A DNA stretch of 64,000 nt from contig OZ251234.1 in assembly GCA_965240325.2 (NCBI GenBank), positions 1,178,001 through 1,242,000 on the forward strand, in the 5' to 3' direction. The notes under the pieces were generated by a model. The model had not been told where the DNA came from and did no database searches. It saw nothing but the letters and a program-made list of their open reading frames with translations. Positions 9,625 to 20,200 of the stretch are shown here, one piece after another. Source of the DNA: Rebecca billardiae RCC1528 (Eukaryota > Haptophyta). Position 1 is the stretch's first letter. Each line of letters opens with the position of its first letter. Made by a program: the position numbers and the translations under genes.

Positions 9625-10557
9625 ATGTCCACAACGGCGGTGCCCGAGGTCACCGAGCGGGCGCTCGCGCCTGCGCTCGCGCTCCTCGGCGCCAGCACGC
9701 CCGCCGCCGACGTCTGCTGGGTGCTCACCTCGGCCAAGGCGCCATACACGATCCGTGCGGCGAGCAATGTCTGGTGCCGCACGTGGGAGTGCGACAGCGA
9801 GGTGGCGGTGGGCAAGACGCTCGACGTGATCGCGGGGCCTCGCAGCTCGAATGACAACGTCGGCGCGCGCCTCGCCGAGGCGAGCCCGACCCCCAAGGCC
9901 GCGGCCGCCACCGCGCCGCCGCTGGGCACGTGGGTCGATTGCGGCGTCGTCACCAACTACACAATGCGCTCGGTCGCGCCGCTCGAGCACCACCTGGTGA
10001 TCGGGCCGCTGTGCGAGGCGGACGGGAGCGTGCAGGCGCTCGTCGGCGTGTCGCACGTCCTCGGGCGCGCCGATTTCGCCGACGCCGCCCCCGCGAGTGC
10101 CCCCGCGGCCCTCGTGCTGGGCGCGGGCTCGACCTCCGCCTCGGCGCCCGCCGCCGACGCCGCCGCGGCTGAGCCGCCTCTCCCGCGATTCAAGGCGATG
10201 CTGCACCGCCCGGCCACGCTCGACGAGCAGGAGCAGTCGGGCCCTGCCGCGAAGCCGGCCGCGCCCCGCCCCTCGGACCCGACGGCGGCCCCCAAGCTCC
10301 CGATGCGCTATGGCGGCGCGGCCTCGATGCGCCCGGCGCACACGCGCCGGTCGGCGGACGACGAGCGCGCCGCATCGCCCAAGTCTGGCCGCGTGCGCTC
10401 GTACGGCGAGGATCTCGCCAGCCTCGGGGACACGTTCGAGGCGGGCTTCGACGACGACATCCCGGCGTTCCGCGAGCTGCTGCAGCGCTCCGACATGCGC
10501 ATCGTGCTGCGCGAGTCCGCCAAGCGCGCCGCGCTGCCCATCCCCGCGCGCGGCTAA
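9625..10557 (+). CDS. PAS-domain protein
   Basis: A 310-residue frame starting at ATG 9625 (context GGGCGATGT) and ending TAA. Residues ~30-75 match a PAS fold: PYTIRAASNVWCRTW, then EVAVGKTLDVIAGPRSS, the equivalent of the 'vGktl..lqGp.t' segment of LOV-like PAS domains. A later stretch (LVIGPLCEADGSVQALVGVS) fits the last strands. The NCRFLQ motif with the flavin-binding cysteine is absent, so blue-light sensing of LOV type is not supported. The remaining ~150 residues are Ala/Pro-rich and probably disordered, with a conserved-looking C-terminal segment (EDLASLGDTFEAGFDDDIPA). The role is probably sensing or protein interaction; ligand and partner are unknown. Confidence 0.6.
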   Translation: MSTTAVPEVTERALAPALALLGASTPAADVCWVLTSAKAPYTIRAASNVWCRTWECDSEVAVGKTLDVIAGPRSSNDNVGARLAEASPTPKAAAATAPPLGTWVDCGVVTNYTMRSVAPLEHHLVIGPLCEADGSVQALVGVSHVLGRADFADAAPASAPAALVLGAGSTSASAPAADAAAAEPPLPRFKAMLHRPATLDEQEQSGPAAKPAAPRPSDPTAAPKLPMRYGGAASMRPAHTRRSADDERAASPKSGRVRSYGEDLASLGDTFEAGFDDDIPAFRELLQRSDMRIVLRESAKRAALPIPARG

Positions 10558-11163
10558 ACCTTACTTGCGTGCCGCGTGCAGCCTGCGAGATGGCACACGC
10601 CTCACCCTCCGGAGCCTCCGAGTCCGACGAGGCTGCAGCGTCCAGCACGCGCCACGCGGGTGCACCCTAGAACCCCGCTATCCCTTCCTCGGCTCTCGCA
10701 TGCCATGTTTCCGATGATCTGCAGCTACTTTGTTTCCGGAGTCCCGGATCCGCCGGCGGGCGGCCCGGTCGGAGCGGCGCCGTGCCAGCCCTCAGCCGCC
10801 GGCGACGCGCCGCACCGTGCTGGCGGCACCGCAGTGGGCTCACTGACCTCAGACCTCCGCGAGTCCGCTCGCGTTACTATTGACTGATTGATGATGAACA
10901 CGACGCGCGATGATAGTATACGTAGCCTCTGCTAGTGACGGACTGGCGGCGGGACTGCCGATGGCCCGATGGCGATCGACGGCGGCTGCTGAGTCGTCCG
11001 CGGCGCCTGTGACCTGTCCCGGATGAGTCAAACGTCGTAGACTCGGTAGAGTCCGCCCCGAGTCTGCTGCAGAAGTGACCGCGCCGGCCGACCGCCAGCA
11101 GCAGTACTCGTATAGCGAGGCGCGGCTTGGCACGGACTGTGGGCAATGAGTATTGGCGCGCGC
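10558..11163. other. Intergenic region
   Basis: A tail-to-tail region between the PAS gene and the giant frame. I see no repeat or coding signal. Confidence 0.5.
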
Positions 11164-12696
11164 TTACATCCACAGTGGGCGCAGTGCAGGCGCAGCAGCA
11201 CTACCGGGCCCTGCCCCGCCGGCCGCGCCGAGCCCCCCGAGGCCCGGCGCGGGAGCGCCACTCCCAGCGGGCGCAGAGCCGAGCGCCGTCGCCGCGGCTG
11301 ACTTGTTTGTTGTCACGCCCGTGACGCCGGCGTCGTAGTCATAGGCGGCGGCACCGTGCCACGCCGCCGCCGAGGCGTGCGCGGGGTTGTGCTGCCGCCG
11401 GCGGTGCGGGCCGTTGGCGTTGCACGCGCCAAGCGCGGGGCCGAGCGGGCGCGGGTGAAGGGCGTCCGGGTGGCGTGCCGGACCGAGCGGCGGCTGCGAC
11501 GCCGCGCCGCGGGGCTGCGGGCTCTGCTGCGCGGCTGCGCCGCGACGCGCGCTGGCCACGCGCGCGGCGGCGGCCGCCGGCCCGGCGCGGACGGCGCGCG
11601 CGCCGCTGGGCTCGGCTGGCGCAGTCGGCAGCGGCGGCGGCGGGCTCGCTCGAACGGGCGGCGGCGAGGGCGGCGCGGCGCCGCGCCGCGCCGACACCGG
11701 CACCGCCGCATCCGCCGCGGACCATCCGCGCTGCGCGCGTGTTGCGCGCAGCTGCTGCCTGCGCGCGCCCTCGCCCCAGCGGCGCAGCGCGGCGCGCGCG
11801 CTCTTGCGCGCGTGAAAGCTCTGCGCTGCGTCGAGCGCAGCGTCGGCCGACTCGGCGGAGGCGAGGGTGGCGGCCGCCGCCTCGCGCACCGCCGCCGCGT
11901 GCAAAGACGTGACGCGCGCGCGCGCTGCCAGCACCTCGGCGCGCGCGCCGTGCGCCGCGCTCGCGGCGGCGGTGGCGGCGGCGGCTGCGCTCGCCGCCGC
12001 GCGGTGTGCCCACGTTTCAGAGCGGCACTCGGCGGGGCCGCGCGCCGCGCGCTCGGCGCGCGCGCGCGCGGCCGCGCCGTCGGCGTGCCACCGGTCCTCC
12101 TGCTCGCGCGCTCGGTCGCGCGCCGGCGCGGACGGCGGCGCGCGCATTGGCACGCGCGCCCGCGCAACGGCGGCGCTCAGCGCTGCCAACGCCACCTCAG
12201 CCGCATCCGCGTGCGCAAGCGCGGCCGGCGCCGGCGGCGCGCCGCCGCCGCTGGCAGCAGGCGTGCGCTCGCCAAGCAAACGCGCGTCTTCGGCCGCTGG
12301 CGCCGCAGAGCTGAGCGGCGGCGGCGATCGCGCGCTCGCCGCGCGCGCGCCGGCCGCGCGTGTTGCCGCTGCCGCCGCCGCGTCCGTGGCGACCGCGGCC
12401 CCCGCGGCGGTGGCGCCGGCGCGCGCCTCCGCCAGCGCATCGGACGTGGAGTGCGCGCGCGCGGCGGCGCGCTCCGATGACCGGGCGGCCGCGGCGCTCT
12501 CGGCTGCCGGGGCGGAGTGCTGACCCAGCCAGGGCATGCGCCGCGCACGCGCCGCCCACGCGGCGGCGGCGACGCCGTCACTGCCGCTCGAGCCGGGCGA
12601 AGACGCGCCACCGCTGCTGGCGGCGCGAACCTCCGTGTCCTCGTCGCTGCCGTCCTCGGCGCTCCGTGCGCCGCCGCGGGAGCCATCCACGTCCGT

Positions 12697-12755
<59 letters not shown>

Positions 12756-13364
12756 AGTCTGATGAGGCGTCGCTGGCGGCGGCGGCGGCGGCGGTAGTGA
12801 TGGTGGTGGTGGCGGCGGCGGTGGCGGTGCGGTCGGCGGCCAAGCCCGCATCCGCACCGCCGCCGACGGATGCGCTGAGCTCGGGCGCGGCGGCGGCGGC
12901 GGGCTCGGAGCCGCGCGCGCCGCCGCGGCTGCGTCTGGTGACTCCGCCGGCATCGCGCGCACCCGTCGACAGCGCAGCCGAGAGCTGCGCCGTCGACGGG
13001 CGCGTGCCGTGCTGCTGCGCCGCCGCCGCCTCCGCCTCCTCCGTCGCCGCTCGCGGCGGCGGCGGCGTGTCTGATGGCACCGCCGCCGCCGCTACATGCG
13101 GCGGCGGGCGGAGGGCCGTCGCCACGGAATCGGCCGAAAGCGCTTCGGCCGAAAGCGCTTCGGCCGACCGTTGGGAGCAGCTGCAAAGGGCGCGCTCTGC
13201 GCGCGCGGCCGCGTCGGCGCGGGCGGCGGCGGCGTCGTTCTGTACGGCGGCGGCGGCTGGCGACGGGCCGCGCCCGGCGCCCGGCGCACCGGCGGCGGTG
13301 CCGCGCGCCGCCGCCCAGCCCGCCGCCTGTGCCGAGCCCAAGGCGGTGGCGGCAACAGCGGTGT

Positions 13365-13431
<67 letters not shown>

Positions 13432-16400
13432 AGCGCCATCTGCAGACCGCTCGGGTGGCGGCGGCGACGACGGCGGCCCCGCGGCCCCGAGCGAAGCCGG
13501 CGCGCGCGGCGGCGACGGTGCGGCGGATGCCAGCTCCGCAGCCGGGCCTGCGTGGGCGTGCGCGGTACACCGCGGCGCGCGCTCGGCCACAAGCGCCCGC
13601 GGCGGCCCGTGCCAAGGGGCCGCGGCGGCGTGCGCGGCGGCGCGCGGCTCATGCCGCGGCGTGCGCGCCGGGGCGGCGTGGGCGGCCTCGGTGGCTGGCG
13701 CAGGCTGCGCGTCGGCGCTCGGCGTCGGCGCTGTGGGCGTGCGCGGCGGCGGCGCAGTGGCGCCGCCGCCCGACTGACACTCCAGCGGCGCAGGCGTGCA
13801 CGCGGCCACGGCCGCGGGTGAGTCCGCGGGATCGCCGCAGCTCGGCGGCTGCGCGCGCGCCCGCGCCGCGTCCGCGTCCGCCCGCGGCTGCGGCTGCGGC
13901 TGTGGCTGCGGCCGCGCGGTGAACGCGGTGGCGGCAATCGCCGCGGCGCGCGCCGCGAGCGCCGGCGAGGGAAGCGGCGGCGAGGCGCTGGCCGGCCGAG
14001 CGCGGCGCACCGGCTGGCTCGGCGGCGGTGTGGGCGCAGCCGCCGCGCGCGCCGCCGCCGACGACGGTGCCGTTGGCGCCGCCGCCGCGCGCGCCGCCGC
14101 GGAGCCCGGCGGCGGCGGCGGCGTCGTCCGCGCCGCCGCCGCGTGATGGGCGCGCGGCGAGGGCACGGCTGTGCTGGGCTGCGCGCGGCAGCGCGGGGCG
14201 GCGCCGGGCTCGGCGGGCGCGCCTGCGCGAGGCGCGGTGTGCTCGCCCGGCACCGCTTCACCTTCGCCCGTGGCCTGCGCCACAGCAGCCACGCCCGCGC
14301 CCGCGGCGCCCGCGCCCGCGCCCGCGCCGGCGGGCGTCGGCCACTGTGCGGCGGCTGAGCGCTGCTGCTGCTGCTGCGCCGGGGTGTGAGGAGGTTGTGT
14401 GTGCGCGGCGCGGCGCGCCCGCCCGGGGTTAGGGTTAGGGGTTAGGGTTAGGGTTAGGGTTAGGGGGCTCGCTTGGCCTGGAGGACCCTCTGTGTCACTC
14501 TGGCCACGCCCACGCTCCCCAGAGCCGCCGCCGCCGCCGTCGCCGAGCCCGCCGCCGCCACGCGCGCTCGCGCGGCCCTCCGCGCCGCAGCCGTCGCCGC
14601 AGCCGTCGCCGCAGCCGCCGCCATCGCGCGCGCCGCCGGGCGGGCGGCCGCGCGCATCTGGCGAGCTGCGCGCCAGTGCCGCGGCCGGCTGGCGCGGGAA
14701 GTGCGCCGCGAGCGCGCCGAGCGCGTGCCGAGGCGGCGAGGGCGGCGGCGCAGCCACCGCCACGCGCGCCGCCGACCCATCTGCAGGCTCGGCCGCGGCG
14801 GCGCCAGCCGCCGCCGCCGCCTCTGAGCACAGGTGCTGAGAACGCGGCGGCGGGCTCGCGGCGGGCGGCGGCGGCGGTGGGGCGAGGAGGAGGGTGGCAG
14901 CGCGCCGCGCCGCCTCCGCGCGCGCTTCCGGGGCCTCCGCGCTGCGCGGCACGCGCTCCGCCGTCGGCGGCGGCGCCGCCGTCGGCGGCGGCGCCGTCTG
15001 CGGCGGCGGCGTCCGCGGCCGCGCGCCGCTGCCGCCGCCGCGGCGCGCCGCGGACGTCGAGCTTGGGGGCGGCGGCGGCGGCGGCGAAGAGCTGTCGCGC
15101 GCGGCGCGGCGCGCGAGCGGTGTCGCGGGCGCACGGTCGGAGGGCGTCGATCCGGGCGGTGAGGCCGGCGTGGGCGGCAGCGCGACGCCGCGCGGCGGCG
15201 CCATGCCCGGCGGCGCGTCCGCGGCCGGCGGCGGCGGCGGCGCGTCCGCGGCCGGCGGCGGCGGCGACGGCGGCGGCTGCCGCCGCCGCGCATGGCGCGT
15301 GCGTTCCGCTGCCGCGCGCGGCCGAGCGGGCTCGGCGCGGCGCGGCGGGCTCGGCGGCGACGCGACGAGCTCGCCCACAGAGCCTCGCGCCTCCGTGCTC
15401 CCGCCTCGCTCCCGCGCGCCGCGCCGCGCATGCGCACGCCACGCGCCGAGCGCCGCGCGCGCGCCGCGGCGCGCGCCGGCGCGCGCGGCGAGCGCGCCGG
15501 TCGCGGCGAGGGCATGCGAGCGCTGCGCGCGCGCGAGCGAGCTGGCGGCGGCGTCGGCCCAGCTGGCGAGGGCGGCGAGCAGCCGGCGCGCGCGCACGGC
15601 GCGCCGCGCGCGCGCGCCCACCGCCGCGCGCGCCGCGCCGCGCCGCATGCGCAGCAGCGCGCCGCGCGCGCTGCGCGCGCGCCGCCACCGCCGCAGCGCG
15701 CGCGCGGCGGCCGCGCGCGCGGCCGCGGCGGCCGCGCTGCGAGCGAGCGCGCGCAGCGCGCGGCGCGCGCGGCGGCGCCTGCCGCGCGCGCGCGCGTCGC
15801 GCGCGGCGAAGAGCGCCGCGTCCGCGTCCGCCGACGCCGCGCGCCACGCCGTGAGCGCGCGCGCGCGCTCGCCGGGCCGCGCCCAGCGCGCCGCGGCCGC
15901 GCCGAGGCGCGCGCGCGCCGCGGCCGCGGCCGCCCACGCGCGCAGCGCGCGCGCGCGCGCGCCCGCCGCCGCCGCCGCGCGCGCGACGGCCGCGCAGCGC
16001 CACGCGGCGGCGAGGGTGCGCACGCGCGACGTGCGCACGCGCAGCGCCGCCGCCCGCGCCGCCGCGAGCGCGCGCACCGCCGCGACGAGCGCGCGCAGCG
16101 CGGCGGCGCGGCGCGCCGCACGCGCGCGGCCGCGCAGCGCGGCGCGCCTGGCCGCAGCGCGGCGGCGCGCGCCGAGCGCGCGCAGCGCGCGGCGCCGCGC
16201 GGCGTGCTCGGCGGCGGCGCGCGCGGCGGCGGCGCGCGCGGCGGCGGCGCCACGGCGCCACTCGCGCAGCGCGCGCGCCGCCTGCCGCCGCGCGCCCAGC
16301 CCGGCGGCGGTGCGCTCGGCGGCGGCGCGCGCGCGGCGGCGCGCCGCGGCCGCGCGCCACGCGCGCGCGGCGGCGCGCGCGCGCGCGCCCGCCGCGGCCG

Positions 16401-17212
16401 CGGCGCGCGCGCGCGCGGCCGCGGCGGTGTCTCGAAGCTGGCGCAGCCGTGCGCGCACGGCGCGCGCGCGCGCACGCTCGCAAACCACAGCCGTACGCCG
16501 GCGAGTCGATGCGCGCGCAGCCATCGCCGCGCACCACGCGCGCAGCGCGCGGCCGCGCGCGGCGCGCGCGGCCGCGCCGGCGCCGGCGCGCGCGGCGCGC
16601 GCTCGCGCCGCCGCGCGCTGCGCCGAGCGCGCGCGCGCGGCGAGCGCGCGCACGGCGGCGGCGAGGCCGCGGGCGCGCCTCGCGCGATGCGCGCGGTCGG
16701 CGCGCACGCGCGCGGCGCGCATCGGCTCGCGCCTCGCGCGCCACGTGCCAACGCCGCCGCGCATCGCGCGCGCGGCGCGCGCGCGTGCCGCCGCGCGCGC
16801 GCCGGCGCGCACTGCCGCGCGCGCGCCGGCCGCCGCGCGCCACGCGCGCGCCGCCGCTCCGAGGGCGAGTGCTGCGCCGTCGTGGCGGAGCTCGCGCCGC
16901 GCGCGCGCGCGCGCTGCGCCCTCCGTCCACGCGCGCACCACCGCCGCCGCACAGACCGCCGCCGCAGCCTCCGCGCACGCGCGCGCGCGCTCGCGCCGCG
17001 CCGCGGCCGCCGCCACCGCGGCAAGCGCGCGCCGCAGCCGCCGCCCGCGCGCCGCCGGCAGCGGCGGCGGCGGCGCGCCCGCGGCGGTGGCGGCGTGGGC
17101 GGGCGGGCGGGCGGGCGCTTGGGCGCGCACGTCGACGCGTGCACTCCCGGCGGAGAGCGCGCCGGGCCCGGCCGACGCGAGCGGCGGCCGACGCGCCACC
17201 GAGCGGGCCGGA

Positions 17213-17258
<46 letters not shown>

Positions 17259-20200
17259 GCGCGGGCGCGGCGGGCGCGGCCGCGCGGCCGCGCGCCGCGC
17301 CGCCGCGGAGCGCCGCGCGCGCGCGCCACGTGGCGAGGGCGCGCGCGCGCACGGTGCGCGCTCGCACCGCACGCGCCGCCGCCGCCGCCGCGCGCACCGC
17401 CGCCGCGTCGGCGCGCGCCACCGCACGGCGCCACCACGCGCGCGCGGCGCAGCGCGCGCGCGCGGCGCGCGCGGCGCGCGCGCGGCGCGCGCCGAGCGCG
17501 CGCGCGGCCGCCGCCGCGCGGAGGGCGCGCACGCCGCGGCGCAGCGCGGCGCGCGCGGCGAGCGCGCGCGCGCGGAAGCGCGCGCGCCGCTCCTCCCGCG
17601 CCCACCGCCGCCACGGCGCGAGCACCGCGCGCAGCAGCGCAGTCGCCCAGTGGCGCGCGGCGCCGCGCGCCGCGGCGCGGCGCGCGGCGCGCGCGGCCGC
17701 GCCCGCGGCCGCGACCGCCGCCCACGCGCCGAGCACCCGCGCGCAGAGGCGGGCGGCGGCGAGCGCGCGCGCGAGCGAGGCGGTGCGCGAGGCCGCGGCG
17801 CGCGACCCCAGCGCGCGCAGCCACTGCCGCCACGCGCCGCCCAGCGCGCCCGCCGCGCGCGCGACGGCGGCGGCGGCGGCGCGCACGGCGGCGGCGGCGC
17901 GGCGCGCGGCGGCGCGCGGCGCGGCCGCGCGCCAGCGCCGCAGCGCGCGGCCGCGCTCGCGGCGGCGCGCGCGCGCGAGGTCGCGCAGGTGCGCCTCGGC
18001 GAGCGCGGCGGAGCGCACCCACAGCGCGTGCGACCCCGCCAGCGCGAGCGCGTGCCGACGCGGCGCGAGCCGCGCGCCGAGCGCGCACGCGGCGGCGTGC
18101 GCGCCGCGCCGCGCCGCCGCCGCCGCCCAGGCAGCCGCGGCGGCGCGCGCGCGCGCGCGCCGCCGCGCGCGCGCGCCGCGGAGCGCCGGGCGCACGCGCG
18201 CGGCGGAGGCGCGCCAGAGCGCGTGCGCCGCGCGGATGGCGGCCCGATTGCGCGCGCCGCCGCGCCGCGCCGCCTCGCGCCGCGCACGCGCGCCCGAGGC
18301 AGCGGCGGCGGCCGCGCGCAACGCGGTCGCCGCGGCCGCGCGGCGCGCGGCGCGCGCGCGCGGCGCGAGCGCGCGCGCGCGCCGCAGCGCGCCGCCGGCC
18401 TCGCCCGCCCAGAAGCGGAGCGCGGCGCGCGCGCACGCCGCGCGCGCAAGCGCCGCCGCATGTGCGTGCCGCGCGTGCCGCGCGAGCGCGCGCAGCGCCG
18501 CGGCCGCCGGCGCGCGCGTCGCCGCGGCCGCGCGCGCGGCGGCCGCGGCGCGGCGCGCGGCCGCGGCGCGCAGCGCGCGCGCCGCGCGCCGGCATGCGGC
18601 GGCGGCAGCGCGGCGCGCGAGCTGCGTGGCGGCGGCGGCGCGGGCGGCGCGGCGCGCCGCACTCGTGCGCAGGGCACGCACCACACCGCGCAGCCGCGCC
18701 GCGCGCGCCGACGCCGCGCGCGCCGACGCCGCGCGCGCCGCGCAGCGTGCCGCGCGCCAGCGCGCGGCCGCGGCGCGGCGCGCGGCCGCGGCCGCGTGCG
18801 CGCGCGCCGCCGCCGCCCACGCCGCCGTCTCGCGCGCCCACGGGCGCCACGCCGCGCGCGCGGCCATGCGCGGGCGTGAGCGCGCCGCGATCGCGCCCAG
18901 CGCGCCGCGCCGCGCGAGCACGCGCGCGCGGCCTCGCCAGGCGCGCGCCGCGCCGCGCGCGGCGTGCGCGCGCGCGGCCGCGCGCCGCGCGCCGGCCGCG
19001 GCCGCGGCCGCGGCCGCGGCCGCCCACGCGCGCAGCGCGCGCGTCGCGCGCGGCAGCTGCGCGCGCGCCGCGAGGCGCGCGGCGTCGCGCGCGCGCGCGC
19101 GTGCCATCGCCGCGCCGCGCACCCACGCCTCGGCCGCGCGGCCGAGCACCAGCGCCGCCGCGCCGCGCCGCCGCGCGCGCGCGCCGAGCGCGCGCGCGGC
19201 CGCGGCCGCGAGCGCGCGCGCGCCGCGCGCCGCGCGCCGCCGGCGCGCAAGTGTGGCAGCTAACGCGAAGGCGCGCGGCTCGCGCGTGCGCGGGCGCGCT
19301 CGCCACGCGCCCAGCGCGGCGGCCGTGCGCCGCCGCGCGCCCAGCGCCGCCGCGCCCAGCGCGCACGCGCGCGCGTCGCGCGCGACGCGCCAGCGCGCGC
19401 ACGCGCGCGCCAGCGCAGCAGCAGCGCCAGCGCCGCGCGCCGCGCGCGCCGCCGCGGCCGCGAGCGCGCCGCCGCGGCGCCGCCGCGCAGCGCCGCCGCG
19501 CCAGCGCGCGAGGCCGAGGCTCGCGTCGGCGCGGCGCACGTGGCGGAGGCGCGCGCGCGGCGGCACGGCCGCGGCCGAGGCGCGCCACCGCGCCCACCCG
19601 GCGGCCGCGCCGCGCGCCGCCGCCGCCGAGGCGGCCGCGCCGCCGGCCGCCGCGCGCAGCGGCAGCGCCGCGCGCAGCGGCGCGCGCGGCGGCGCGGCCG
19701 GCGGCGGCGGCGGCTGCGCCTCGGCGGCCGTCGGCCCCGGCAGCGTGGCGCGGCGCCACAGCCGCGCGCGCGCGCTCACCGAGGCCGCGCGCTCTGCGCG
19801 CGCACGCGCCGCCTCCGACGCGCACCGGCCGAGCGCGGCGCGCAGCGCGGCCGCGCGCGCGCGCGCCGCGACGCGCGCGTGCGCGCCCGCGGCCGCGCGC
19901 CGCCAGCTGTCAGCTGCTGTGGCCACGGCGCGCAGAGCGCGCCGGATGGCAAGCTCGAGGCACGCGGCGAGGCCGCCGAGGCGCAGCTCGGCCGCGCGCA
20001 CCGTTCCGCACCACCGCCCGAGCGCGAGCCCCGCCGCGCGCGCGACCCACCACGCGCGCGCCGCGGCCGCCGCCTGCGCGCCGCGCGCGGCGCGCAGGCG
20101 CGCGGCGCGCAGCGCGCGCGCACCGCGCGCCAGCCGCGCGCGCCGCGCGCCGCGCGCCGCCGCGCCGCCGAAGGCGTCAGCGCGGCGCGAGGCTGCGCGC

